Positions 38,501 through 53,500 of a stretch of 64,000 bases of DNA are shown here, piece by piece (positions within the stretch are counted from its first letter, which is position 1; every line of letters starts with the position of its first letter). The position numbers were made by a program, and so were the translations under genes. The notes beneath the pieces are model-generated. The model made no database searches and was not told the origin of the DNA. It saw only the letters and a program-made list of their open reading frames with translations. Source of the DNA: Melanocharis versteri (taxonomy: Eukaryota; Chordata; Aves; Passeriformes; Melanocharitidae); contig VZTG01007182.1 in the NCBI GenBank assembly GCA_013397845.1, positions 527,617 through 591,616 on the forward strand, read 5' to 3'.

Positions 38501-41500
38501 TACATATTAATTTAAGCAACATTTTACGTTTCAGCTTTTAGATATTTGCGTTCCTCCAAGCGTTCTAAAATAAATAAAATATAAATAATGTTCACTTGTG
38601 GCTAACTGCTTTTCAGTAATACCTTAGACATCCCTGATTTTTATATTATGACTACTAACATAGGTAGGAAGTTATTAATTAATTAGTGCAGGTGATTTGC
38701 ATGAACACGGGCTATATTTTTAAGGGGAAGAGGATATGCTACATCACTGCAGCTTAAACATGAAGTCAGCAATACAGTTCTGTACCTCTTTTATACTTTT
38801 CCAAGTGTAACCCTAAATGGCCTTTTTAAAAAGCATCATTGCCATAATTCAAACAGTTATGACTATAAAGCTTTTTGAGTATACTTAAGGCTTCAAAAAT
38901 TATTTATAGAAGGCTCCCATAGCTGCCTGGACTGTGAATGTATCATCTCGTGTGCATATTGTCACTGGGTTTATAACCAGAATATAACCAGAAACGAGAG
39001 AATATGGGAAGAAAGAAGCCTGAGACCTCCACAGTGATTAATTATGCTTTTAACTAAATAAATTCTGTTTAGGGAGGGGAAAAAAAAATCACAAAACCCA
39101 TCTCTTCTTGAGGTGCTTGAGAGATACAAACAGCGCTGAAGCAAAGCAAGCGATAGGTTAACTGTTATTAAAGAGGTCTATGTTACACATTATGTCCAAT
39201 TTTGGCTTCAGACTGTTTGTCAGATTTTACAAGTTCCAGAGCATTAGCAACAAGTCAGTTCGGTGCTTATAGCGTGTGTTCTGCGGATTTTCAGACCCTG
39301 GGCTCTTAACAGCCTTCAAAAATCAGTGTTATTTACTGATGTATGCAACTGCAAGTATTGATCACCTCAGTGATGGAAGCCCATAAATTCAGGCACTCAG
39401 GTCAAAGCTTGGTTTGATGAAAGCTGCTGGCCAAGACACTCTTTGCTATGGGTAACCACTGACGATGCCCTTCCGAACACCACTATTATCCAGTAAAGCA
39501 AATCCATTTCTCCCTATAGTTTGTGACTGCGTTCATGGAGCGTGCAACAGTGGAATTACAGGGGATGGAAGATGCACTTGCTTTTCTGGGTACCAAGGGC
39601 TCCGCTGTGACCAGCGTAAGTGGATCATTTTCCGTATGAGATGTGTTCAGCAGCTGTGATACAGGTAGAATTGGTAAGGACGAATTAGTCTCAGGTTAGT
39701 CATGGGAGAGCATCTGAACAGACCCTGAACCCCAAAGCCTCACAGCGTGCAGGCACAGCTTAACCTGCCCCCCTCTGTCCCTCAGCGATAGCCGAATGCG
39801 AGGCGCTGCGGTGCCCTGCAAACGCCAGGTGTGCTGCCTCAGGCGAGGATGGAAGACAGCTGCAATGCACGTGTCTGCCCAACTTCCACGGGGACGGTAC
39901 ACGATGTGAACGTGAGTAATTCCCATGTCTGCCCAGCTCTTTGAATGCACCACCGTTAGTGTTACGGTTCAGATATGGAATGTGCTTCTGAGCCACATCT
40001 CACCATCTAATTTTTCTTGGGTTCGTATCCCAAAGCACAAACTAGATTCCTTCAGGATGAGAGTAAATACTAAAATGTGCTTCAGAAGCACATCCATCCA
40101 GTTGCTAACAAGTTACAGTCCATGCAACCAGACTAAAGCTAGTGAACCCCCTTGAAATACATAAGGTGGATGGATACTGGGTCATCAGTGCTTAGGAATC
40201 CACTGCTGTCACATCCCTCTGCTTGGTAAAGTTCAGCCTTACAGCTTGCTTCCATAAAAATCAACAACAGCAACCAAGGGCTTATATTTATTGAGCATCC
40301 ATCATGTGGCAGCTCAGTTCCATCAGCAAGGACAAACTCTACAGGCAAGTAAAGTTCATTTTAGCTTTCCTATTTTTCATGAAACAAAGCTAATAGCATC
40401 TCAGCTAGAGGTAAAGTCTACCTTAGAGGTGTCTTTATAGACTCCTCAACTTGCCATTGGATGCCCAAATTGACTGTGTAAGAGTCCAGATTTTCTTTTG
40501 CCTACGTACATTATGTCTTATGGTACCAGTTCTTCTTTCCAGACCGATTGCAACAAAGAATATTGTCTGGTCTGATGCTGGAAACACAATTTAGTAGATG
40601 TTGGCTCAGATCAGTCCCAGCTGAGGGGAAAGAAAGGGGGGAAAGAGTAAGAGGGGAAAACAGTAAGAAGCACCACTTTTTAGGTGTGTCGAGGGCATGC
40701 CATCTTCTAGATACTATGTGTGCTTAACCTTAACCTAACCTGGACACAAAGGTGTGAGAAGATGCTGTCGAAGCCCTGCTTGATTTTGAAGATGAACAAC
40801 CAATGCTATTGCCTCAAAAAAATGGTTCATGGAAATAACTAGTGAGCTTCTAGTGCAGTCCTGAAAGTAGAACAGTGTAGAAGACTAAAGCACTTGCTGT
40901 CCAGTTCTCCATACAGCTGAACTGATGACATTATATCGTTTAATTACTGGAAAGAAAACAGAGAAGGCCTATTGTATTGAGAAATATTTTCCAACTGACC
41001 TAACATGTGCTTAAAGCTTGCACAGACCTCATACCTCCTACTCGACCTTCTCTAGCTAAAATCCACCAGAGAACAAGGAAATAGTTGTGATATTTTAATG
41101 AGCACGTTACATGCTTTAATCTGTTTATAATTCAATTTGCCAAGTTAAGAGATCATTTCTGCTCAAAAGCAAACAGTTGGTTGCTACGTTAGCATAAACA
41201 CATTCCTCCCTTCCATCTCCATGCCGCCGCAATCCTTCAGACTTGGCTGTTATGAAAAGTTTAGTCTGCCCAGGCTTTGTTTGGCATGGAGGTGCTCTGG
41301 TAAATCCTTGTCTTCAATTTTAGAGCTGTGGGCAATGATTCATTTACTTCACTTCTTTTTTCACAAGCTGTCAACCCGTGCTCCAAAAAGGTCTGCGATC
41401 CTAATGCCGACTGCATTTACCTCGGGCCAAATCAGCACAAATGCACCTGCCAAGAAGGTTACAGAGGAGATGGTCAAATCTGCCTGCCCATAGACCCTTG

Positions 41501-44500
41501 TCAAGCAGCACACGGGAGCTGCCCTGCACAGTCCAGCATCTGCATCTACGACGGTCCAGGAAAGGTCAGTGTGACTGCCCAAGAAAAAATAACGCTTTCT
41601 CTCTAGAAACAAGCCATGAGGGTATGGAAACTCTCAAGGCAATCAAATGCTACTCCTAGGTTTGACATAAGCCCTGCTGGTGACCAGGAGGGAGCCTGTT
41701 TATCTCCCCCGCTGAAAAAAGGAATATGATCTTTTTTCTGGGACTATTTTGGCTGTGATTTGCCTCTCCAAAATGGAGACATTGAAATAAATCTTCTCCC
41801 AGTTAAATTTTGTCTCTCTGACCACAGGGGACTTGTAGGACCAGTAGGGTCCTTATACAGGTATCACAGATACATGTCTAAATTTAGTTTATTTAGGAAA
41901 GAAGCAATCTGGGTCTTTGAAAACAATCCGTGAACAGCACTTTGTAAAGATGGCATATTATTCATGATGGGAACTGGCTCCAATTTCCATGCGTAAAACT
42001 CACACCATCAAAAAGGCAAGACTTCAAAAGGCCTGGTTTGCTTGGACACCCTGAGGAGCCAAAAAGGGGCTTGAGCATCCAGGATTGTTTTGCAGTTCAC
42101 AGTTATATCTCAGTGAAGTGCACGTGGTTGAAACACAGGCTGGTGTGTGCAGATATAAGCTTTATATTTGTGTCTGAACTCACCAGGTAATTAACAAAGA
42201 CACTGTGTTCAAGCCCTAGTTCCAGAAATTATGCTGAAATCCACCATTTGTGCATGGCTAATTTTCTCTCCCCTCTAACATCCTTCTGCTTTAGTCCCAC
42301 TGTGAATGCAAGGAGCATTATACCAACTTTGTACCTGGGAAAGGATGCAGCATGAAGGACATCTGTGAAACAAACAACACCTGCCACAAAAAAGCTAAAT
42401 GCTTAACAGTTGCACCAGGACAGATTGAGTGAGTCTTTTTGCTTATGAAAGTTTCACACAGTTTCTCCTTCCTTCCTTAGTAAGTGGGCTGCTGAAACAA
42501 ATCCTGTGGATGAACATCTCCTGAAGTTATCTTTAATGGCTCCTTTATCAAGGACAAATCACAAGATTTAATGGGGTTAGGGTCAGCCAATTAACATAGT
42601 GTTAGATTTCATCAGGCCATTTGGTAATACCTCTTAAGTTTTGTTTTTAAAGCACTCAGAGGTCATTTCTACACTAGTAAATAAAAGGCACCAAAACCTC
42701 TTTTCCTCAGGGCAAGCAGCATTGTCTGTCTCACAGCTAAAGTCTCTTCCAAAACAGAGTAACTGCCTCTTGGCAGCAGTCCCTGGCACATGCTATCCCT
42801 TCAACTGTGCCTGGGCACAGCCTGGGAAAATGCTCCTTGGTGTGGGCCAGAAACTCACCAGGCAGCATGATGAAAATTAATCAGCATTAATTATGGGATA
42901 GCACTGGAGCCCTGCCTCTTCTGAGTATACTAATACAGATACAACCAGGGAATCAGCCCCCCATGCTGTGAAAGCAACACCAACCCCAGCAGATTCCTTA
43001 AAACCTCGAGTCAAGCAGGTGGGAAACTGCAAAACCTCTGGCAGACTTTGCTTTTCCTGTACAAAAATGTGCTACATGGATGTTAGGAAAAAAGCACAAA
43101 TGACGCTAAAGTCCACAAAGTCCTCTTAAACCACAGAATCTGGCTTACATGTTTCTGTAGCCCAGTGATGGAAAGTACACAAAGTATCAGTTTTTGGGAG
43201 CTGAGAGCTTGAACATGGAGGACAATACAGGCCATCCATTGTAAATTAGGAACAAATTATCATATAGATCTGTAGACAGAAAGCATTCCCTTAGGGGAGT
43301 ATTCTTATTGCCAGTCCTTGTGTCATCATGCAGCTTTCCCTTGCAGGGTAATATCAGCATCACTTCTATGCAAGCTACTGTGCATTTCAAACAAATTTAT
43401 CTACAATATCCCCTAGTTCTCTTCTACAGCATAGAACGCTACTCAAACTACTTACTATAGACTCACACAACACCTAGTATAGAGTACTACCATACTGTAC
43501 AACATCAGCTGGAACTTTGAAATGAAATTCCAATTCAAGAGCTTTTTTTTCTAATTAGCCACTGTTTCACTGTTGAAAAACAATTTTTGAAAGCCGAGAA
43601 AGTTTTGAGAATTTTAGAATGGTAAAATTAAAAATTTATTACTGGGGATGGAAAAGAGCAATAAAAATGCTTTGCACATCATTCATTTAATGATATTTAA
43701 TGGCAAAAACAAGTACAGAAGAACGGAGTGGGATTGAAATCAAACTTGAGCTAGGGACAATCCATTTATGAAAGAGGAACTTTACAAGGAAAAGTGTTGA
43801 TTTGTAAATATAGGCACAATAAATACATTCTGGTAAGTGACAGACTGTATTTTGGCTGCATCCCAGATTTTAAATGTATTAGGGAAGGCTTTTCTGGTTT
43901 TTCTTTTTTTTCTTTTTCTAAAACACAAAGCTGTAACAGAGGCCACAAAACTGCATTGCTTCCTTTCTACTCTTGTTTTGGTTTGGTTTTTTTAAGGATA
44001 CAGCTGTGCTATTAGCTTTCCCCTTATAGACAGTTCTACTTTCTCTAGAACCAATTATTTATACAGGAATAAATCTCTCATACAGGCAAAGATGTAAAAA
44101 AACCCAGACATTTGATTTGTGAATATAACACGGCAACCTCCTCAAAAATCACAATTGCCTCTGTCTTATGTTCCCATACAGATCTTTCCTGAGTGAGTGC
44201 TGACACTTTCAATAGTGTTATTTCAGCACAGTAATCATGTTCAGCCTTGCCCAGAAGCTATGAAGCTCCAACCAGTGCAGAATTACACTGCATATTAGAT
44301 CATAACCTCTCTGGTTTCCAAGGAGAGCTGCCTTTCTGTCAGTTAAACTCTATTATTTTCTCTCTTAATCCCACTCTTATTTTTCCTCTAGGTCTTCAAT
44401 GTAGAAATTACTAGCTTCATAAACCAAAACTCTATTATAGAGGGTTCGAGTAAAATGGAGACAGAAAGTTGAGCTTTCCTCTTCCAGGGAGATAGAGTTT

Positions 44501-47500
44501 TTCTTCCCTGAGTAAGCTGAAGTGGTGACAGTTTCCATCTTTTCCAATCCTGCTGGTCCTCCCTGTGCCCAGCCACAGGAAGTCACATCCTTCATTAGAA
44601 GGAGTGAGGAAATACACAGGTTGAAGGATTCAATCCCATGGAATAGGTGCTAGTCTGTAATTGCTCTATGCTTTCCTTTGGCACACAAATCCAAACTATG
44701 TTACTCAGATGCCTACTCAGTTATGAGCAATATTGTCCTCAGGAGGGAAGTTTCAAACTATGTAGGCATTTCTGCAGTTCACTGTGCCCCCAAAAATGAT
44801 AACCAAAAAATTATGATGTTTAACCACCTGCTTCTTTATGAACATTGGATGAAAAAGAGAGGAGAGCTTTATTTCGAAACCTGAATCTGATTTGTGCCAT
44901 ATTTCAAGGGTAGTTCCTTTTTTCTACTATGCTATTTCTCAGCTCCTTTGAAGCCTCTGTTGTTTCCTTCTCTATTCAGAAGTGGAAGAGAGCTACCTAC
45001 AGCAACATTTGCCCCACCAGAAAAAAGAGATCAGCTCCCAAGGAGCAGCTGTTCCTCACTCCCAGCTGCAAACCCTTCATCCAGGCTCCACAGTCATACT
45101 CTCTCTGCTCAAGAGATCCACTTAGAAAGAAGTGGATGCACCATCAGAATAGCATCCTAAAAATTGAAGATGCTTTTAGACTGCCATTTTTACCCATGAT
45201 CAGAGTCAGAGCTTGAGCCTCTTGGCCAAAACCTCAGCATTCCTTTGAGCCTGTATGCAACTTCCCAGATTGCAGGGACTTCTGGGGATTTTAAAATAAT
45301 ATTGTTCTCACCAGAGAAAAGCTACAAGAGAAGCTACAGCAGAGAGCATACATGGGAAAAAATGAGAGGGTTTGGCATCAGGCTGCTACTACTGTGGGCG
45401 GCAGGTGTGTGTTTTTAACAACCAGCACATGCAAATGATTAATTATAGAAAGGGCAGCTTTTGCTCACGTGAAGTAATGTTCCTTCTCTAGTGATGCCAT
45501 TAGGAAAAAATATCCAGAGAGATGAATCATTATGGATAGAGCTTATATGAATATTGAACACGCTGCAGACTTAACAGGGGAAGATACTCTCAATTCCAGT
45601 GTCTGTCTCTCCACCTCATGGGCACCATGACCTGAGTTTGCATTAGACATCCGGAGTGGTGGGTCAGGCACACATCACTGGCACCTCTCACAGGCTGGAG
45701 CCCACAGGAGACAGCCAGGGTGTTACATATGAGGTGCTATTTCCAGAGCAGAGACAGCAGCAACACATACATCTAAAAAAGCACAAGATTTTGTGCTACA
45801 GCAGAAAAAAAAAGAAAATGTTAAAAGCACATTATTGCCCAAAATGGTGGCATTACTTAAAGGACAGGATAACAAACCACCACTTTACTTTGTTGAAAGG
45901 AAAAAACTTTTTCTACAAAATCCATGCAGCTATTCCAAGGAGTGATGAGCTGCCATCGCCTCCCCTAAGTACAATGAATCCTCCCAAATCCCATGGCATG
46001 AGTGAGGTCTTCACAAAACAGCCTCCCTGCTGAAGGGGTGGCACCCCATACGTTTTTGCTGTGCCCTTTCCTTGCCTACAGACAGGCAGGTTCAGTGGGT
46101 TTCTGGGCTCCAGCAACCACATTTTGGGACCAGAGGCTGCACATAGCCTTTATTCAGAGGTCCTGCAGCACAGACACAACTGTTTCCTGGCCCAGCTGAC
46201 AGGAGTCCACCACATCAGGCAAGCAGCCATCAGGCTGCCCCACACACTGACGCACTTCACAGCATGCAGAAGCAAAGAATTGACTACAAGGCACAGGTGC
46301 TTCCTGAAAATGCCTTCAGAGAAGCAGTAGGTAGCACCTGGTGCCGGTTTATTGAGAGCCACAGCTAACAATTCCAATCCTTTCACAGGTGCACGTGCCA
46401 GGGGGGCTCCGTGGGGAATGGGTTTGTGTGCTATGGGAACATCATGGAGCGCCTCCAAGAGCTGAATGCAGAAGTGGGAGGACGGTGGCAGGGCAAGCTG
46501 ACGTCCAGCCTCTTGCTCATGGGTGAGTAACCACACACAAGCAGAGCCAGATTCTGCCCAGCGGGCTGAGCCTGCCCTGTCCTCCCCCAACACCCCCTGC
46601 TAGAGGAAAGTGCCACTCACAGCGTGACACAGCGCACATGCCCTCCCTGCAAAGTCTCTCAGACCATCTAAAGCTGCTCTGCTCATCACACCGTCTTGCA
46701 GTCTGCAAGAACTTCCAGGCAGAAGTGCTAAACATGTTTCCACAACACCTGACGCACCATTCGATATCACCAGTGGATTTTGCCCCACAGTGTAACAAGT
46801 GGGATTACCCCACTTCTCCCTGCCCCCATTGCTTCGCACAAATGAGATTTCATCTAGAATGACACACACTAGTCCACCAAAAACACTGGCATTCCCAGTT
46901 ATGTTGTGAACTGAACAAGCTAACTGCCTTCCTGATCTTCTCTATGGCCAAAAATTTGACCTATGAACAAACACTGCTAGAATTGAGCTAGATCTTTGAG
47001 TTAAACTTGTAAATATGGAAAAAAAATCCTTCTGTTTAATATAATTTGGTCAGTCCCATGGAGCCCAGCAACTAAAATAAAGATCTCGAATTCCTGAACA
47101 GAATAAGAATATGAATCCTTCATAGCTGGCCAAGGACAAAACCTGGCAGTGACTTTCACATTCAGCACTGAAGATCAATATCCATTGCCTCAGTATCGAG
47201 AGCTCAGTTGCAGTTTCTCTGTGCATTTCTCCTCACATGTCTGAAAAGCCTCCAAGCATGCCGAGTTAACAACAACCCAGATTTTATGTTCCTTGGTTAA
47301 GTTTTGGACACAGATGTGCCATATGATTTACTGGCCAGAAGCTACAAAGACACATTAACCACACGGGTTATCTTACAATATGTTCACTCCACACTGATGT
47401 CTTTCAAAAGCTAAGAATTTATAGATGTTTTTTAGGACAGCATGTTAATTTTGAGATACATTCTCTGTACAATACACATGTAATGACTGTAAGGATTTTT

Positions 47501-50500
47501 TCAGTTCTGATTTTATACCTCTAGAAAAAGAGCTGAATATTAGAAATATTTAATGCTTTCAGCTGCAGAACCAGTGGTCTCTCATGCTGACATCTTGGAT
47601 ACAGAAATAGCCTCTGGGTAGTAAATGAATTCTAATTAACTTTCAGTGCATCAGTTTTGATTACCAGTTATATGTTTGCTGATATTTGCAGTACCAGCAG
47701 GTTATCAGCAGCATATTTCTCACCCCATAGAGACTGAATTGATTTAAAGTAGAAGGCTGTCTTCCTCCAAGTACACATCTCCAGAGAATCTGCTGGTTTT
47801 GTGTCCTTGCTCTGGCCTGCATGCCACAGAATCCAGGCTGCCAGAAGCATTCTGAATGTTCTGCCTCATTTTGTGTCAAATATGCACCAGCACCTGGATT
47901 TCACATCCCATCTGTCTCTCATCTTTTAATGACTTGGACTTCAGAATCTTAAACTAATATTTAATAACCAGATAGTATTATTGCTTATTCTTCCCTCACA
48001 GCTTTGCACAGTCCCTTTGTCCAATGTGCTTTTCAACAGGCATTTAAACTTTTTTATTCCCTTTTCTCATAAGAAAATGTCTACGAATGGCAGCTGAGCA
48101 CTTTGGGACCATTTACTGTGCTTGTACCAACAAACAAGGGGCTCAAAGATACAAATGTAAGTAAACAAGAGAAAAGGTTTCACATCGGGGGGATTTGGCT
48201 TCTGCAGGAATCTCATCTGTGTTGTAGGTGTTTTGATTCAGCAGATGCAGATACTTTGCTCTAATTCACTTCTGGTCACATTTAAATCTACGGGCCACAG
48301 ACTACATTCTTCCCACTTAAAGAAAAATAATTTGGTGAGTTAGGGTAGAACACTGATATACCCCAAGTACGTTTTGGACTGTCTTACACGGCTATGCTCA
48401 AAGTCTTTTCACTCGGTTGAGACAGGGGTTGAACTAAGATCTGAATTGTCAGCAGCGAGACCTGCAGGTCACCTTTACACAAGGGATAAAAAAAATAATG
48501 GCTTTAGAGAAAAGAAAAAAAAAAAGAGAGAGAAAGACTGATACATAAGTAGTACCTTCCACTACATCAGGACAATTCTGGAGACTCATGCAGGGACTTA
48601 AGGGTACAATGAGAGCTAAACTGAAACCAAGAGGTGTCTCCACTTTTTTCAGACTCCATCACCTCACTTCAGGGTAAAACATGTGATTTCAGAATGTAAA
48701 CAGCTGAAGAAAACAAAAAATCATTCACCATGTTTTTTTAGATGAAGCCCGCATTGAAAGAAATCTCTGTTCCTCTGCTTTTCTAGATAAAGGACCTTCT
48801 GAAAAATAAACAGAAAGCCCAGTACTTCGTTAAACTCCATATTATTGCAGGTCAACTGAACACCAGTAACTTGAATAATGTTAATGTAATATATACTTTG
48901 ACTGGCAAGTCAGGAGAGATGTCAAAGGGAGAAAAGGTAAGTGGCCTTTCAGCCTCCCACAGCAAGAATAGTGCTTTCTGTTCCCTCAACAAGGAGTAGG
49001 AGAGCTCTTTCTGCAGGGAGACATCAGGGTGAAATAACCGTTGGATTGTGAAAAACCACAGCTGTGGCTATGTGTTACAGGGAGTCCAAGTAAAACTTGA
49101 AACCTCATTGGCACCAAAGTTCCCACTAAAACCAGTGAAAAAAATAAACTTTAGACATGTATCAGCACTGAGTGACTTGGCAGACTAACACAGACTGGTC
49201 TAAAATGTTTGCTAAAATGAAGTTGTCTTAAATCTGCAGGTATGACCAACAGAGCTGGGGAGGCAGGGGAGGGGCATTAATAAAGCCCAGGTGAAGTAAG
49301 AGGTGGCAGGGGGAGAGAGAATCCCAGAGTTTATGCTGGAAACCTGTGCATACTGCTCACATGGAGCAAGCACTGACTGAGCTGCAGATCCCACCTCCCA
49401 CCGAGCACCAGCAGCCTTGGAACGATGCACCAAATGGAAGTCTTCAGCAGAGATAGAACACATGGCAATTAACCATGAAAAATACAGCAAAGTTCATCAT
49501 TAGCCCAGATTATCCAATGTTGGTATACATCAGGGCAGTCTGATCCCACAGTCTAAAAACCTTGTTCTCTATGGATGACACGCTAGATTTTATAATCTGG
49601 AATTATTGTCCTTGGTCCATTATGTGTCTCTTAATGGATTGGGCCTGTGTGGAGGCTGAAATCAAGTACTTCTCATGTTTTGTGGTAGATCAGTGGCATC
49701 TGAGAAGAAACATCTATCTTGTACATTCAGGGAGTGCACACTCCATTTGTAACAGGAAAATATCATTGCTGTCTGAGCCCTGTTTGTTTCCTGCAGGCTT
49801 CAGTACAGTGCAGAATCAGCAACATTTTGTTGGTTTAAATATACATAGAATATAAGGAAATGGGTTGTAGTCCCATAAGATTACAGGAGCTGACTTTTTC
49901 AGTGCAATGATATTTTTAATCATTTCCTGGCAGATTTTTATTACTAGCAATCATCAGAACACTTTCAGGTATCCTGAATTCCCCACAGGGCCTGTCTCTG
50001 TTTCTCTCCTGAGCCTTGCTGTCCTGAAAAAAAAGAACACGGTCTTCATCCAAAGGAATGCTTTCCATTTCCTTGATAAGCATTGGAAGCAATCTTTAGC
50101 CCCTCCAGATTTAAATTGCTCAAGTGCTAGCAACAGGAGGGTGTCTTAGACTACATTCAACCTGTGTATTCACTCTGCTGTCATTTCATAATAAAGAATT
50201 CACTATTCCTTGCCTGGCTTCTTTCAGGATAATCAACTAAGAGTTAGAATCCAAGGAGGAAGGGGGAAAGGAAAAATTTTGCAGGGAAATATTATTGCTT
50301 CCAATGGAATTTTGCACATTATTGACAAAGCCATGGACAGCGTGGAGCCAACATTTGAGAGCAGCAAAGAGGTGAGCCATGAGTCATACACATGCAGTGT
50401 CAAACTTTCTCTTAAAATAGTTTCACATTAAGTGAATGTGAAGGAAGATGACCGACAGAAACTAAACAAACTCCACTGAGCCATTGCACATCAGCTCAAA

Positions 50501-53500
50501 GAAGCAATATTCAAAGTGAAAGGTAATGACACAGTTTCCACAGAAAACAGACCTTCACCCTTCTGCCAAGCTGCTCCAGGGAGAGTTTGGATATTCTCAC
50601 TGCATCTGAGTGGCTCCTTGGAAAACTGGCAGTCATGATCACTGAATTCCACTGAATTCCAGAATCACACACTAAAAGGAGAGACATCTGGACAGACACC
50701 AGGCAAGCCTTGTATTCAAAGCTGCAATTCCTCCTTGCAAAAGGCTCATATTATAAAAACTGGTGATTTTGAATGCTTTGGGGTTTTTGGTGCCCAGCTT
50801 ATCACTCTTGCTTTAAAGTTCTTTATGTTGCATTTTTCAAATATTTTACTCCTCTACCTTTTCTCAGTGGGGGTGAAGAAATAAAAACCTTTTCCCCATA
50901 CACACACAGCTTGTGTTTCCTGTAACTACCCAGTATTTCAGGACAATGACAAAATCTAACTATAAACTAGCATAGCACCAGGACAAAAGCACTGCCATCT
51001 CAGTCATTTCCAACCACCACCAGCCCCCCAGATGAAATGCATTCAATCTCTAACAACTGAGACTCACAGAGTAAGTCAAGAAATGTCTCATAAGAACTGG
51101 AATTTATTTCATGTTCCCAACTAAAAAAAAAAAAATCATATTTTTATCCTATTTCAGAAAACTATAATGTCAGTACTTCAAGCTAATGGAAGATACAGCC
51201 AATTTACATCTTTGATAGAGGTAAGGATCCAGAAAAGCAACTACATAAAGATATTTTCATATGCACTTTGACATTAATATGTAATTTCACTTTTCTTTTC
51301 AAACCAAAACAGAAAACTGGCCTAGGAACGGATTTACAGCAGGACAACCAGCCTTACACAGTCTTTGTTCCAAGTAACAAGGCTCTGAGTGATATGAAAG
51401 CTGAGGTTCTGGATTACCTGCTCTCTGCAGAGGTACAGTCTTCCCGTAAGGAAAATCTTTCTCAGATAATAGATGGATAGGAGATGCATACATGCACTTT
51501 CCAGTGTTCATTTAAATTAGCTCCTATGATCAAGGCTGAAAGCCATCTCTAACAATTAAAGATCAAGACGACACCTAGAGAGGAAGAGGATCTGGGGTCT
51601 CCCATCACATATAGGGATGATGTTCCTCCACACCAGGCCCCCAACCCTCTGCTTTTGCTCAGACATCACAGCCTGGACAGCCACATGGCACAGCCCCAAA
51701 ACCTCTCCTGAAAGGCACCACTCTTGGTGGGAACAGTCAAGGGAAGCAGTGGCCACAAGGGCCCCATTGGATGGGAGTCACTGCTGATGGGGTCCCAGGA
51801 GGTGGATGTTAGTGTCCTGTCCCCTGGACACCTCCTGCCTGTCCCAGCACACATGCATGTCTTGGAAGGCCCATGTCAAAATAAAACGTGGTGTGGGGGT
51901 GAGGGCATGGAATGCCAGTATGCCTGCCACAAGCTGAGCACCACCACTGACCCAGACGTTTCTGGTGCACCAGCCAATGATGCTGTTCTCATCCCCGTGT
52001 CCGCCCAACAAGCCAGGCTGGGGTTTTGAGGCTCATTTTGGGCTAAAACAGCCTCTTTTCTGCACTGGCAGGGTTCCTGGAAGCTGCTGGAGCTGGTCCG
52101 ATATCACATTGTCTCCAACACTGAGGTGAGTGCAGCTGCTTTGCCAGCCCAGAGTGCAAGAGCAAGAACCACTGTCGGGGGGTATTGTCAGCACTGCAGG
52201 CATGAGTAGCAGGGAAAGGGCTTACTGCCATTGAAACCAAGCTCCCTCTGAGCCTATTCTGCTAAAATCAGTCTTCTGTTTTTCAGAAAGAGCTGGTTTT
52301 GTCATCCTCTAAGCAAGGCCCCTGTTTTCCCCAGGGGGAAGTTCATCCCCACCCCAGCTACTGTTGTGGGCAAGGAAGGAAAGGAGTGACTGTATCCTTA
52401 GTGAAAGGTTCCATTTACATCATCTGAGGTGGTCATTGCCAGCACAGAGAGCGGGATCAGAGAGAGCAGAGGGAACATGAGAACCGTGTGCACCTCCATG
52501 GTACCAGCACCACCACAGTGGTCTATGGATGCCAACAGGGCTATTTGTAGAGACTAGTATTAACTTTAATTAGACTGGTCGTTATAACTGGAAGAAAAGT
52601 TGATATTCTTTTGAGCAATAGGGTCCTCGCATGCAGGAACCAGCAAGCTCAGTCATGATTTAATGACGCTAACTTCGTTACACAAGCTGGTTAGTCAATG
52701 CGAGGCTGACTCCATTGATAATCATTTTCTCACCCCAGAGAAAGTCTTCCTTGTGAAATCTGTCTGGATTTGAAAAGAGTAATGATATTACACTTCTCTC
52801 AACCAATTTATATTCATTTCAGCTAGAGCTTGCCAGCCTTATCTCAATAGAGCACGTCAGGACCATGGCAAAGCAGTTCATTCACTTCAACACGACCAGC
52901 ACCGTAAGTCACAGCACTCACCTGCGAGCAGCTCCCTCTGATCGAGGCAACTTGGCGTGCAGGAGGAATAAAAAAAGGGAGAACGGGAGGCATTAGCAGA
53001 GGAATTTCTTGCTATAATGAGGCAGGAATTTTCAACTTCCCATTAATGCGACTACTGTTAGCATTAGTATTATAAAGGATGCAGAGCAAATGACTGGTGT
53101 TTAAGGGCAGCCTGCAAGGTTTTTGTCCTTATGATTATTCACAGCCCAGGAATGTTCCTCATTTATGCTCTGCCTAATTTAAAAATCATTCTGTTATATA
53201 TTTTAGTCATTTTAAACACTTAGCAGTACACCAAAAAATACATATTCTATATATTATTTTTTTCCTTTAGTATTAAAGTCTCTGATCCTGGTATACCTAG
53301 TGAACACATTTTTAGAGGTGATGATTTGTCAGTACTTTTGCAAAACCAAACTGATCTGTTAGGTTAGCCTCCTTCTGTTCTGGAGTAGAGATACACCTAT
53401 AAAAATATCTGTATGGGCAGAGCAGCTGCAGAAGTAAATGCTGAAAGAATACTTTTCTTTCTCTCTCCTGTGAATTTGGATAGATCCCAGATTCTCTCTC

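Noticed and set aside
40725..40742. TTAACCTTAACCTAACC, considered as interstitial telomere repeat
   Set aside because: It is not a run of the vertebrate telomere unit and is too short.
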